From: Piromyces finnis | Taxonomy: Eukaryota > Neocallimastigomycota > Neocallimastigomycetes > Neocallimastigales > Neocallimastigaceae | Direction: 5' to 3' | Length of the DNA: 64,000 nt | NCBI GenBank assembly: GCA_002104945.1 | Contig: MCFH01000034.1 | Location: forward strand, 248,001-312,000 | Part shown: piece by piece, positions 49,447-64,000 of the stretch | Numbering within the stretch: the stretch's first letter is position 1 | Layout of the letters: each line of letters starts with the position of its first letter | Program-made: the position numbers and the translations under genes | The notes under the pieces: generated by a model | The model's database searches: none | What the model saw: only the letters and a program-made list of their open reading frames with translations | What the model was told of the DNA's origin: nothing

Positions 49447-50533
49447 TTCTTTATTATAGTCTGGGAGGATGATGAATGGTATAAACTATTTAATTCAAAT
49501 AGAGTGATACTGCTTAATAAAAATGATTATATATATATGTTATTAACGTGATTATTTTAATTGCTCTATAACTTTTAAACTAGGCTTCAAAAATATGCTG
49601 GTCAGAAAGTTGCTGATCCAAATGCTGATCCAATAGAAATAACTCCATCAAATGTTCAAGATAAGAATGAAGTAGTTGAAGCTAAATTAGCACCAAGTCA
49701 ACAACCTAAATTAAAATTAACTAATCCAAGAGTTTATCTTGATATTACCATTGGTGGTGTTGCTGCTGGTAGAATCGTAATAGAACTTCGTGCTGATGTT
49801 GTACCAAGTAATTATTTAATTATATTATAATGATAAATTTCATAGGAATATATATATGTTATTGGTATTATAATATAATTATAAAGAAATTAACTCATTT
49901 TTTTTTTTTTTTTTTTTTTTAAAAAAAAAAGAAACTGCTGAAAACTTCAGAGCTTTGTAAATATCTTTTATTTATTTATTATTTATAAAGTTAACCCCCT
50001 TTTTTATGCTGATCAAATCTGTATTATATGTTTTTTTTTTTTTTTTTAATATTATTAAAAGATGTACTCATGACAAAGGATTTGGTTTTAGAAAGAGTAT
50101 ATTCCATAGAATTATTCCTCAATTTATGTGTCAAGGAGGTGATTTTACAAGAGGTATAGTATTATAAATAATTATTTAATTACTTTGATTTTGATTAAAA
50201 TCGTTTAAATAATATATGTATTAACAATCTATTGATAAATAAATCATTATATATATAATTTAAATATTTTTTAAATAGAAAATGGTACTGGTGGTAAAAG
50301 TATTTATGGATCAAAGTTTGAAGATGAAAACTTTATATTAAAACATACTGGTCCAGGTGTATGTAAAATAATGATAAAAATAAATGTTTTTTTTATAGAA
50401 TTTCTTCATTAAAGTATATATGTATATATGTTTTTTTATTTAATTAAAAATATTTAGATATTATCTATGGCTAATAGTGGTCCAAATACTAATGGTAGTC
50501 AATTCTTTATAACAACAGAAAAAACATCATGGT

Positions 50534-50565
<32 letters not shown>

Positions 50566-50811
50566 CTAAATATTGATTTAAATATGAATATCACCAATCT
50601 ATTATTATATAAATCTATAAATAATAATGACAATATATCTATATATATCTATATATACATATATTATTTAAATACTAGGCTTGATGGAAAACATGTTGTA
50701 TTTGGTCATGTTATATCAGGTTTAGATGTTGTAAGAAAAATGGAAAAGGTTGGTTCAGCATCAGGAAAGCCATCAAGAAAAGTAAAAATATCTGATTGTG
50801 GTGAACTTTAA
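48751..50811 (+). CDS. RRM-cyclophilin, peptidyl-prolyl isomerase E type
   Basis: Ten exons: 48751-48781, 48891-48989, 49095-49250, 49460-49478, 49584-49807, 49932-49956, 50062-50153, 50279-50358, 50458-50531 and 50679-50811; 310 residues against about 301 in human PPIE. The N-terminal RRM has RNP2-like IYVGNL and RNP1 RGFAFIEF. A linker (WEDDEWLQKYAG...) leads to a cyclophilin domain with [30 protein letters not shown] and the active-site Trp in [11 protein letters not shown]. All catalytic landmarks are kept. The family works as a prolyl isomerase in spliceosomes; the nuclear role is inferred from orthology. Exon 4 is only 19 bp and exon 6 only 25 bp. Intron 3 contains a long ATT array. The exon 2 donor (CTC/GTAAAT) is the least certain junction. 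Confidence 0.94.
49369..49446. repeat. ATT microsatellite in an intron
   Basis: Uninterrupted ATT array inside the third intron of the RRM-cyclophilin gene, ending just before a TTTATTATAG acceptor. Confidence 0.9.
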
Positions 50812-51264
50812 AAAAAAAAAATTTTTTTTAAAAACATTTATTATTGTTTTTTTTTCATGTAACAAACAAACAAACAAACAAACAAACAAAAAAAAATATA
50901 TATATATATAAACATTAAATTTTATTTCAATTCTTAAATATATATAACAAAATTTAATAAGAATATATGCTCTTTTTTTCTAATATATAATAAATACTTA
51001 ATTTATATTTAATGACACTATTAATAAATTAACAATAAAAAAAAAAACACATAAAATATATAAAAAAATAAAAAAGTATGAAAGATTAAGAAAATATATT
51101 ATAATATCAAGTTTTATTAATTATTTTGAAAATATTGGGTATTTAAAATTTATAAATACATTATTCATTTTTTTTTTTTTTAATTAGAAAATATAATCAA
51201 TTTGATATCTAAGAGTAACAAATAATTAGATACTTAGATACTTAAAAATAATCCATGAAAAAAG

Positions 51265-51297
<33 letters not shown>

Positions 51298-51767
51298 TTC
51301 TAATAAACAAATTAAAAAGATAAAATAAAAAACAACAGTAAAAAAAATAAGGAGAGTAGGAGAGAAAGAATGAAAGAAAAAAAAAGTTAATAGTACATTT
51401 ACATAAAAATTTTATGGAATAATAAATATATATATATATATAACAAAATATTTTTCTATTATGATAATATACTACGCTTGGTATTGAAATAATTTAATTG
51501 TATTATTATTATAATTATTTTTTAAAAATTAAAATTATGATATTAGGCTGTTATTATTCATTTATAACGCTTCTACATATATATTTCCAATAGCAATATT
51601 GCTGATAAATTAATGAATCCTTGGTTATTATATCTGGTATAATTTCTAGATATATGTTATAATAATAATAACGATAGTAATTAATATACATATAAAATTA
51701 AAAAGAAAAAGTAATTTTTTTTAATAGTTATTTAACAGTATATTTATTTAAAGTATAACTATCACTA
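50812..51767. other. Convergent spacer
   Basis: Between the cyclophilin stop and the end of the PHD-finger gene. Contains a CAAA tandem run (about 50860-50890) and TA runs; no gene seen. Confidence 0.6.
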
Positions 51768-54700
51768 TTAATATTTACCATCTGATGTTATAGAAGCGTT
51801 AGTAATAAGTTGATTATCTTTTTCTTTATTATCGAATGTTTTTTCTTCATTTTTCTTATCTGTTTCAAATAATGATTTTGTATAGTCATCTTCTTTTTTT
51901 GAATATTCCTATAAACATAAATATAATTTGACAATGTTAAAAGAAAAATTAAATTGTTAATATACAAAATTATAGGTACAATCATATATAAAATAAATAA
52001 GATTAATTACAATTGCTGAACAAAGGGTATCTATTAAATAGGTAGATGATGAATTTATGGATGGTGTTGGTGGTACTGTACTAATTAAATTTTTATGATA
52101 TAATTGTTGTATAATATCTTGGTGAAATAAAATTAAAGAATTTAACCACTTTATTAAATAATAGCATATAATGAATAAATAAATAGAGTATATTATGTAT
52201 ATAAATAAATAATTATTCAATACTTTGTTTAATTTACATTAATTTAATCAATTAATAACTTTGGTATATTATATACTCACATCTTCAATTTCTTTTGAAG
52301 ATTTATTTACTCTAAAGAAATTTAAAAGATTACAAGAAGCAAAAATAAATAAGAAAAAGTAATTTAATATATTTTAAAAAAATGTTTAAATATATATATA
52401 TATGAATACATACTTTTTTATGAAATCAAGCTTTATTTGTTCTTCCGTGGCTTTAAATCTTACTTCTGGTTTTAAAAATTTACTTGATTCTTTGGGTATA
52501 ACTATTTAAATGGATTTAACGATAAAAAAAAATATAAATTAAAATGGATTATTATTATTTTTTTTCAATTTTTAAAAACTAATCATTAATAATTTATAAT
52601 TTTCATTTTTTTTTTTTTTTTTACCTTTATTAATAATATTAGTTGACAATGATTCTTCATTCTTTAAATGAATATATATATCAGGATCAACGTCAGGATT
52701 AAATTTCATGTTCTTTTTTTTAATTTCTATTGATGAATTTTTTGAGGGATTATCATGTGAGAAGGGTTCATTATTTGTAATGAATTTTAGTACAACGCTT
52801 TCCTTTCTTTTTGAGTTATTTTCTTGTTTAGTATTACTAATAGCACTTGTGGTATTATAATCGCGGCTACGCTTTTTTGAATGTGAGGTAGTCAAATGAT
52901 TCATTTTGGAGTTATCCTTTTTCTTTTTTTGAGAAGATTTTTTAGTTGAACTTTGTACAGAGCTATCATTTTGATGAAGATTAGGGGAAGAGATATTTGA
53001 TTTTATTTTTTTATCTTGGGTATTAATAGGATATTTTAATTTTGGTTTGGGTATTGGATTTTTATCTTTATGATTTGGACATATCCATTTTTTTTGAAGA
53101 AACCATTTAAATTCTACATTATGAATAAGATGATTATTACTAAGATTTAAATTATACGCCTTCCTAAAAATATCTACAGGTTTATCAATTTGTACTATTT
53201 CACTGGGTTCTTTTGTATCATCTTTTATACATTTTTGATGGTAATATGATTTACAATATTCGCAATAACATTTTTTATCCTTATTGCATTGATTTTAAAA
53301 CAAATAATTTATATATATTATAAAAACATTAGGTTTAAGTATTCTTGTAATTATTTTTTTAATTTTGAAAATTATTATAATTTATTTAATTATAATTAAA
53401 TTAAAATTAAAGGTTTCCAGAATATTATTAACTAATTATTTACCTCTTCTTCTATTGTCTCTTGACATATTAAACATTTTGATGTTTTTGGTATAAATGT
53501 ATCAGAAGTTAAAAATGAAGTGAATTTTCCATCGTTACTATTAATAATGACAATAATTAAAAATGAAATATAAAAAGGTTATTACATATATATATATATA
53601 TATTTAAATTAATATTTATAAATTAATATTTAAATCTATAAATTATTATTACCTCATTTTCATTATATTCCATTCATATGAATTAATGTAATCCCCATTA
53701 TTTGGATTTTTTATTAAACCTTCAAACTCATTCACTATACTATCTGGAATTTCGAAATTCTTTTGATTCTTTTCTTTTAAATTTTCATGCAATGTGTTCC
53801 ACATATTATTGATATCACTCTATTTACATTAAAATAGAAATAATAAAATGTATTAATATAACCTAAAGAGAAAGTATATTACATATTACATAATATATAT
53901 GGTTTTACATTTATTTTTATTAATTGATTATAGTTATAGCTAGTTTTCATATTTTTTGGTTTCCTTCCACGACGTTTTGGTATTGGAACTGTTATTGGAT
54001 CTAAATTTTCTGGTGTTGATATATTAATAGATAAATGAGAAGAGGATACAGATGATATAGTTGATCTTTTTCTTCTTTTTCTTTTAGGAATAATTTCTGA
54101 TTCTATTGTGTTAGAATCATTTTCTTTTGTGATTTCTTTTTTAATTTTTTTTAATTTCCTTTTAGGTTTTGAGGTTATGATATTAGATGATGAAAAATAT
54201 GAATCAGAAATTAAAGAACTTAATGATGTAATTGATGAAGAATCATCAAAATATGAAATATCTTCTAATTTTTCTGTGCTTTCCAATGAATCAATTTCAG
54301 TATAGGTATCATTTTCTGTTTCACTAATACTTTCATTTTTCTGGATTTCCATATTTTTCTCATAATTTATCTCTTCCTTACTAAATGTTTCATTTTCAAT
54401 TATATAATCTGATTCATAAAATGATACTGAAGAAAGTGATGAATCTGAATCAAATAAATTGTCTAGATTCCCATTATTATTATTATTATTATTATTTAAA
54501 AAAGAATCTATATTATTATTATATATAAAAATATTAAATTATTATAATACACATTATTATTATTATTATTATTATTATAATATAACTATAGTTAAAAATG
54601 TCAGATATATATTTAATTATTTTATATTTATACCATTATTTTTTATCAAAGCTTCGTCCAAACCTTGAGTAAGCTTATTTTCATTACTTTGATTATTATT

Positions 54701-55000
54701 GTTAAATGCCTTTTTAGATATATTAACATTTTCATTTAAACTACTTATAGAATCTCCTTCAGAAACTATATTAGCATTTTTATTGGAATTAGGAAAGCTT
54801 GAAATATTTTTCTTTATTCTTATTTTTACAATATTAGGACCATTGAAAATTTTTTTGTTAGTTAGAGCCTCATCAATATTATTTTGAGTTGATATCATTT
54901 TTGAAATATTAGAAGATATATCATTTATACTCCTTTCCATTGTTTTATTAATCTTATTTGTTAACATTTTTCTTTTTTGATTTTGTTGTTTAATTTTCAT
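51768..55000 (-). CDS. PHD-finger and AT-hook chromatin protein
   Basis: Nine exons: 55000-54634, 54507-53909, 53819-53653, 53537-53444, 53279-52625, 52501-52414, 52311-52281, 52148-52011 and 51908-51768, giving 759 residues. The N-terminal third is Asn/Ser-rich and acidic, with basic KRKRRKR (likely nuclear signal) and an AT-hook KRRGRKPKN near 300-308. A PHD-type zinc module spans about 399-479: C399, C402, C415, C418, H423, C426, C476 and H479 are the likely ligands. Intron 4 splits the first Cys pair from the rest, and about 50 residues separate the sixth and seventh ligands. A Lys-rich linker and a helical tail (WLNSLILFHQDIIQQLY...) follow. PHD fingers usually read histone H3 tails; the complex and target are unknown, and I cannot name an orthologue. 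The first ATG is uncertain, as upstream frame remains open. Confidence 0.75.
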
Positions 55001-57445
55001 ATTTTTTTTTTTTTTATTTTTTATATTTATATACACATAAATTGTATACAATAAAATATTTCATATATTTAAAAGATTTTAGATATTGAAAATATTTTAT
55101 AACAAAACAGTTTTTGTATATATATATATATATATATAAGTTTTTATATATATTATAATATTTAATTTTTATAATATCTCATAACTTCATAATGTGAAAT
55201 TTTTATAATAATTTATAAATATTAGATAATATTTAACTCTTATTATATATTTCTTATTATTTAAAAAATTCTATAATTATAATAATGCATTAATAATACA
55301 TTATATAATAAATATAATATAAGAAATTATAAAAAAATTATAAATTAATTTATACGAATTATATATATAATAAGATCTTATTTATTTATTTATTTATACA
55401 AAAATCATATTTAATAAAAATTCTACTATGAATTAATAAGAATATTTAATTTTATTATTTATATTTATATATGGATTTATTTATAAATAAATAAACAAAT
55501 AAATAAAATAATAATAAAAAAAGTAATTACCTATTAATTATTCTTTTATACTTTTTATTTAATATTTATTATGGCTCAAGTCTTTAACTTATATATATAT
55601 ATCTATATTTAAAGTTATTTATAAATATATTCTTATATTTCTTTTATTATCATTATTTGAAAGAGTAAATTCTGAGTCTATTATCATGTATATTTTAACA
55701 TTATTATTTAAGGATAGTAGGTAATGATATGAGTAATATATATATAAGTAAATAAAAATAAATATATAAAAATAAAAATATTAATTAGTAAATTAGTTAT
55801 TTAAAACTATTTTTGAAAATAAAGAAAAAACATTTTATATAATTCTTTCTTTATTTTTATTCGCTTTTGATTTAATTATTATTTTATTTTAAGATTATAT
55901 GTGTTTAGAAATTCAAAGCAATATAAATTTATCTGTTGCTATACTTTCAACTGTTCATATTATCCAACTTTATATAAATTAAATACTATGATTGATTTTC
56001 ATATTATAAACTAATATTCTTTTTTTTATATTTATTGCATATATATTTAAAGCAACAATGATATTCCTTTAATTATTTCTTTCCTTTCAGTACAAGTTTA
56101 TATTTTAAGTATAATTATAATAAAGTGTGTGTAATGTTTTATAATAAATTACCTATATTGATAATAAAATAAAAATATTAAATAAATATGTTTTCAATAT
56201 ATTTTGAAAACAATTCATTAATATTAGAAAAACATTATTTTTTTTTAAATTAATTTATATTTACTATATTAAATATATTTATATAATTTCTAATTACCTT
56301 AATTCTTTTCTTATTTTATGTCAAAAGAAATAAAAAATTTTTATAGGTATTTTTTTTTTAATTGCAGATGATATTAATTTTAATAAATCATAAAAAAAAA
56401 ATTTTTTTTTCATATTAATCCTATTTAACTATATTTAATATAAAAATGTAGTAAAATAAATGTATTATAATTTTTTCTATGTTATAATATGTACTTTTTT
56501 TTTTCTTTTTAAAAAATTATAATTAAAAAGTATTATAATTATAATTTTTATTTTATTCAGTGAATACTTTTGTTTCTTTCAATATTAAGTATTATATTTC
56601 ATTTCTATTTATATTAATTATTAAGATTGTATGTATATTCCACCAATATGAAATTCAAATACCAATAAAATTACATGATTAATTTTCTAGTCTATTGAGT
56701 ATTATTTTTAATATTTATCAATACAATTTTAAACATGAAAGTTTGATAATTCATTATTTACAAAAAAAAAAAAAAAGAAAAAAAAAAAAAAAAGAAATTT
56801 GTATTTTATTCATTTATATTGCTTTTTTTTCTTATTAAACTAATTGATTAATCTAAATATCATCTTAAAAATAGGTTTACTTCATACAAGAGAATATTTT
56901 TTAATATCTTTTTATTATTAGTTTTTTTTCATTAATATTTTTTAATCATTTTAGTTATAAATAATTCAAACCATTAATGTTGCTAATTGAAGAAGATAAA
57001 AAAAAAGTACAATTTAGTTGTTAATATAATATAACAAGGTAAATTATTATTTTTTAACCATTATTATAATTGATGATAATAATATAATAATAATTATAAC
57101 GTTTTTTTTTTTTTTTTTCTTTTTTTTTCTTTTTTCGAATTTATTTTTATGTATTTTTTTTTTAATTTTATTTTTTTATTTTATTTTTGTTTTATTTTTA
57201 TTTTTATTTTTTTTTATTATTTTTATTTCTTTTATTTTATAATATTATAGAGGTTAAATGTTAAGTGTGTTGATTGTTATTATTCTTTAATTATATATTT
57301 TAAAAATCATTATTAATATTGCATTTTTATTTATTATTATTATTTTAAATTTTTAAAATTGTTTATAAGTTATTTTATACAGTATTAAAATTTAACAATA
57401 ATAAATTACATAATGGTGTAACTATGTTCTTATTAGTTAGGCATT
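55001..57445. other. Intergenic DNA, no gene seen
   Basis: Upstream of the PHD-finger gene and downstream of Rpt4. A/T runs, TA repeats near 55120-55140 and T-rich stretches near 57100-57230; nothing coding. Confidence 0.55.
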
Positions 57446-59334
57446 TTAAATTTTATTACTGTAATCTAACTTAGTTTCCAACTTCTTAACATCAGCTACT
57501 TTTCGTACTGCCTTCATAAAGTCATCTTGAATTACGTAATCACGTTCATCACGAATGGCAAACATACCTTAATTTTATGATAATTGATATTATTATTGTT
57601 AATTTTTGTACTCTATTTTTATTATGATTTTTTTATAAAAAAAAATATATTTACCAGCTTCAGTACAGACGTTTCTTAAATCAGCACCATTAAATCCATC
57701 AGCGAGTTTTACAATAGCTTCATAATCTAAAATATTTATTATTCATTAATATTATTATCCTTCCAATATATATTAATAATAACTAATATTTACCTATTTC
57801 ACCATGTTTAGTAATTTTGGCTGAGTGAATCTTTAAAATTTCCATACAACCTTGTTCATTTGGAAGTGGAATTTCAATTTTTCTGTCAAGTCTACCAGGT
57901 CTAAGTAAAGCAGGATCAAGGGTATCTGGTCTGTTAGTAGCCATAATTAACTTAGTTTGTCCAAGGTAATCAAAACCATCCATTTGATTTAAGAGCTTTT
58001 AAATATTATAATTAAATATTATATTAAATATAAATTATAATATTAATAATTATAAAATAAAATATACGTTGTATACTGATATATTAATTTATTTTACAAA
58101 CCTCCATTAATGTTCTTTGAATTTCACGATCAGCTGAAGTACCTTCTGAAAAACGTCTACCACCAATGGCATCAATTTCATCCATAAAAATAATACATGG
58201 TTCATGTTCCTTGGCGTATCCAAACATTTCTCTTACAAGTCTAGCACTTTCACCAATATATTTATCAACAATAGCACTAGATACAACCTTAAGGAAGTTA
58301 CAATCTAAAGTGCTAGCGACAGCTCTAGCTAAAAGAGTTTTACCAGTACCTGGTGGACCATAAAGAAGAACACCCTTTGGTGGTTTAATACCAACACGTA
58401 AGAATAATTCTGGATTTAATAATGGTAATTCAATAACCTTTAATTAAATAAAAACATTATATATTTATATATAAGTTTACATGGTAATATTTTATAATTA
58501 ACAATACTAATTTATGATAATTATAAATCCTACTTCTCTTAATTCACGAATTTGTTCACTTAAACCACCAATACCGGCAAATGAAATATCACCTGGATCT
58601 TCAATAGACATGTTGTAAACTAATGGATCAACTTCTCTTGGTAATACTCTCATAATAGTTAATGTAGTCATATCTAATGATACACGAGTACCTTGCTTTA
58701 GCTTTTCTTTTGGAACCTTATTTCTGCATCCAACAACGTAACGTGGACCACTTGAAGCTTTAACAATGACTATATTAAAAACAATTAATATATTTTGTTA
58801 ATATTTAATATTTTTTTATAGTAAAATATAAAAAAGAATGCTATTAATTTATAATAAATACATTTGTCATCGGATAATTGCTTTAAAACTTCACCAATAA
58901 TTTGACCAACACTTTGTAAAGCTTTAATATCTTCCTCTGATTTGTCATAATCTTTTTCTAATTTACGAAGTCCAAGGCGAACTATAGAAAAATTTTTATT
59001 TTTTTAAATAAAATGTAAATTTTGAAATTTTAAATTTTAATGTTAATATATCTAAAAGTTATGTATTTAATGTGCTATATAAATTATAAAATAATTATAA
59101 AATCAAATAATTTGATCTATATAAACTTTTTTCATTTTTATATTTTATATATAATGAATTAAAGAATTTCAAATTAAATTTTGATCTTTTCTATTTCTTT
59201 TTGTTATTATGCTTATATTAACCTTCTTTTAATTTTTCTTCTAATTCCCTGTGTTCTAATAATTTCTTTCTGTATTCAGCAAGAGCTTTTGATCTTCTGT
59301 CTTCTGCTGGTGCTGCAGTTGAGGTAGATTCCAT
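57446..59334 (-). CDS. RPT4: 26S proteasome regulatory ATPase Rpt4
   Basis: Seven exons: 59334-59223, 58981-58862, 58769-58534, 58437-58102, 57995-57794, 57726-57655 and 57567-57446; 399 residues (human PSMC6 is 389). An N-terminal coiled coil ([18 protein letters not shown]... [16 protein letters not shown]) leads to an OB-like region ([14 protein letters not shown]) and the AAA module. The AAA module has Walker A GPPGTGKT, Walker B IIFMDEID, and an SRH containing [18 protein letters not shown] with arginine fingers. [13 protein letters not shown] and EVDPLVYNM match Rpt4 better than other Rpt subunits. The hexameric ATPase ring unfolds ubiquitylated substrates and opens the 20S gate. The C-terminus (LDYSNKI) lacks an HbYX motif, as in other Rpt4 proteins. 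Donors GTTAAT (exon 1) and GTTTGT (exon 4) are non-standard but needed for the frame. Confidence 0.95.
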
Positions 59335-60943
<1,609 letters not shown>

Positions 60944-63502
60944 TCAATATTTTCCTAAGATTTTTGGTCCAAGATTATGCAAAAGAGTAAATCCTCCTTT
61001 TTTCCTGAATTCATTTTGTATTTTTTCTATATATATTATAAAAGAATGTGTGAAAAAAATGCCAGCATTATAATTTAACTATAGATTTAAATTAATATTT
61101 AAAGTACTTTATTTTAACTATACAAACCTGATTTTATTAGTCTTGAACAAGCAATTGCTAAATTTGTTTGTGCTTGAATATTCGATAACTCTCTAAGGAA
61201 ATATAAGATATCATCAATAATATGATATTTTTCTAATTTTTTACACTCATTTACTAAAAGAAGAGAAAAAAATATTATCATATATTATTTTAAATATTAA
61301 TACTTATATTATGACTTAAGATAATATTATGCTAATGATATTTTATTTACCATATTCTGCACATTCACTAATACATAATGCTGTATTACCAATGACTTTA
61401 GAAAAAGATTCTTTATTATATTGAACAGAGTTTGAAATAAGTTTTTCTTTTAAAGTATTGATATTTTTTTCATCAATATCATTTTTAATTTCATAGATTT
61501 TTGAAACAGTATCATTTCTTATCTGACTATTGTATTTCCAAAGAGTTTTAATGTTTATGAATATAAATTTAAATATTGTATATCCATTATATTTTGTATC
61601 CCAATCTTCAATAATATCATTATAATTGTTTTTGACAGAATCTGTATTTTGTTCATTTTTATTTTTTTTTAAACATATAAAAAGAAGTTGTAAAAAAGTA
61701 TCAATGTAGTGGATATTATTTAAGAAATACAATAAATTAGTATATTTTATACTATAATTGTCATTTATATCCATATCCATAATTTTATCATTGATCATTA
61801 ATGAGGGTTTCATTATATTAGAAAATAAAGCTTTAAAGAATATTGATAATTTATTATCCCAGTTTTTCTTTAATTGATTTTCGACATAACCAGGTAATAT
61901 ACGGTATAATTTGATAAGTATAAGGTTTATCGTATCATACAATTGTAAATTGAAATCTGATGTGCTTTCATTTTCGCTTTTACTTAAATCATCAATTAAA
62001 TGATCTAATACTTTGTGTTCATTAAGTTGGTTTACAGTGATTGATTTTTTATAGTTTGCTGTTAATAACAAGTAGTTATGTAAACAAGGTAATAATGTGT
62101 TTATATTATAATGAAAACTATAATTTTGATTTTTATTATTTTCATTATGCATTTCACTAAATGAATAAAATAGTGTATATCTAATGTTTTCCAAAAACTG
62201 TGAATATTGTAATTCTTCATAGGTAAAAACATTTATCTTTTCTTTTGAATTTTGAATGGAATTCCTTTTGACTTCTGATAATTTTTTTGTTTGCTTAAGC
62301 TGGTAATTGAAAATATTAAGTAAGCTTTCAATGATTACATTGTTGTAGTATTTTTTAATTTTTAATTTTTCATTATTTGAATTATGCTTTTCAATCCAAT
62401 GATGATATATACTTTCCGAGTAAAGTTCTTGTATGAGACTTAATTTGATTCCTATTCTTTCCAATAAAAAGTTCCCATCAATTTTATTTTCATTATGAAG
62501 AATATGATGTAACCAGTCAATTATATATTTAGTACAATTTTGGTATAGTTTATGTAGTTTAATATTTTTATTTTTTATGGAATTTGAAACTATAAAATTT
62601 ATAAAAAATATTAAAAAAAATAAGTATTAATATGTATATATTATTCTTAAATATCAATAATATTTTTTATTATTACTTTCTACTTTATCACAATTTTGTT
62701 CTTGTTTTAACTCTTTACTGTTTTTAATATTTTCAATGGATTTTTTAATGTAAAATTGAAGAAAAACATTTAAATATGGTAATGAAGATGGGTTAAGTAT
62801 GTTGTAGACAGCCTTTTCAAAAAATACCTTATTTTCAAAACCAATTGAAAGCAAGTGCATAAAACTACAAAAATGTGAATATTTTAATGAAGAGGGTATT
62901 TTTTTTATAGTAGTATTATCTTTACTATTTAAATTGTCGCATTTTTTAAACTCATCAACAATAACAGTAATTATTAAATGAATATATTTTGATATCTCAT
63001 TTAAATTTTTTTCTGAGTTAAAGCAAGCTTCAACAAAAATAGAGACAATGTTATTAAATGTTTCGATACACAATACTGAATCGTCTGAAAACCTTTTAAA
63101 TGAATCTGTCGCTCTAAATATATCTGCCATTTCAGGATAAATTCTAAAGGAATTTATTAAAGTTAATATTGCTATTTTACAGTTCTTACTTTCAGCAGAA
63201 ATATCTTTATTGTTTTCTACATTTTTGTTAGTTTTAAGTAATTTAGAATATTTTATAGTCTTTAAAGTACGATTTATCCAAAAGTCTATGGAAATATCAT
63301 TAGAGTTATTATTTACATCACTTATTTCATCTAATATTTTTTTATCTTCTTTATATTGCTTAAATTCATTTTCATACATTTCAATTCTTTCCTCAATACT
63401 TTTAATTGAAATTAAACTTTCTTTTTTCGCTCTATATTTGTAAATTATTGAATAATAATATTAAATAAGGATAAAAAATTGATTAAATAAAGTTATTATA
63501 TT

Positions 63503-63539
<37 letters not shown>

Positions 63540-64000
63540 GTTTATTTTTAATGTGTTATATATTATAATAAAAACATACTTATTATTTTTATTATTTCCT
63601 TCATTTTCAATCAAATTTTTCAATTTATATAAATCTTTTAATGCCATATTATAATCTTTAAGTTCTTGGTAAGCAGTTGATCTTCTCCATAAGGCTTTTT
63701 CACTATCTGGCTGTAAATTTAAAGCGTCAGTACAGTCATCAATAGCTTCCTTATACATTTTTAATCTTAAATAACACAATGCTCTATTGTTATATAAAGA
63801 AAAATCTACCGGAAGAGCGTAATATGAAGATTTATATGGCATAAAATTAAATTCTTTTGTTCCAAATACTAATTCTTGACTTGGTGATTTAGATATATTA
63901 ATAGCAATTGTATATTCACTGATAGCATCATCAAATTTATACTTTTTATAATAGATATTTCCCTTTTCTCTGTGAGATTCAATTTCATTTAACACTCTTT
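60944..64000 (-). CDS. TPR/armadillo protein, TTC12-like (5' end outside window)
   Basis: Five exons in the window: 64000-63580 (continues upstream), 63431-62677, 62589-61351, 61253-61128 and 61026-60944; about 874 residues visible. The first exon holds TPR motifs (REKGNIYYKKYKFDDAISEY; YNNRALCYLRLKMYKEAIDD; KALWRRSTAYQELKDYNMAL), with a 25-residue insertion in the first pair. The rest is helical and armadillo-like with Asn/Lys-rich insertions. The end, GNTALCISECAEYG and NLAIACSRLIKSEKIQNEF, resembles the C-terminal armadillo part of TTC12, a cytoplasmic factor for assembly of flagellar dynein arms. That would fit swimming zoospores. UNC-45/She4, also TPR plus armadillo, is the main alternative. 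Three of the four introns have GTA donors (GTATGT, GTAATA, GTAAAT); the fourth has GTTTGT. Confidence 0.7.

Overview
The window looks like nuclear DNA of a very AT-rich eukaryote, most likely an anaerobic gut fungus (Neocallimastigomycota). The evidence is spliceosomal introns with GTA(A/T)GT-type donors, long A/T and ATT tracts between genes, Asn-rich coding runs, a fungal-sized G-alpha, a Ral-type GTPase (known from early-diverging fungi, not from yeasts) and a TTC12-like protein of the kind that helps assemble flagellar dynein. The organism is inferred from these traits; no sequence search was possible. Exon joins were worked out by hand from reading frame, splice signals and family resemblance.

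Layout: 1-4271 (-) Asn-rich homeodomain protein, 3' end outside the window. 10270-13137 (+) unknown protein with three 60-residue repeats. 14391-15701 (-) LIV-1-type zinc transporter. 16794-19493 (-) F-box/ankyrin protein. 21575-21949 two possible tiny ORFs. 23399-24841 (+) NADP glutamate dehydrogenase. 28288-30089 (-) G-protein alpha, nine exons. 30090-41427 is a gene-poor stretch holding a tRNA-derived SINE with perfect 12-bp target-site duplications (35789-36358), a long perfect inverted repeat (33677-33739) and a GC-richer decayed coding fragment (39648-39797). 41428-44478 (+) AP-3 mu subunit, eleven exons. 45090-45689 (-) Ral GTPase. 48751-50811 (+) RRM-cyclophilin (PPIE type), ten exons. 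51768-55000 (-) PHD-finger/AT-hook protein, nine exons. 57446-59334 (-) proteasome ATPase Rpt4, seven exons. 60944-64000 (-) TPR/armadillo protein resembling TTC12, with its 5' end outside the window.

Most genes are ordinary housekeeping or signalling genes and form no operon-like unit. The least ordinary items are the SINE, which carries a textbook splice donor, the 60-residue-repeat protein, the GC-rich decayed fragment that may be a transferred sugar-epimerase piece, the metal-site changes in the zinc transporter, and the hairpins in the intergenic DNA. Codon use in glutamate dehydrogenase (C-ending codons and AAG) contrasts sharply with the A/T-ending codons of every other gene, as expected for very high expression.
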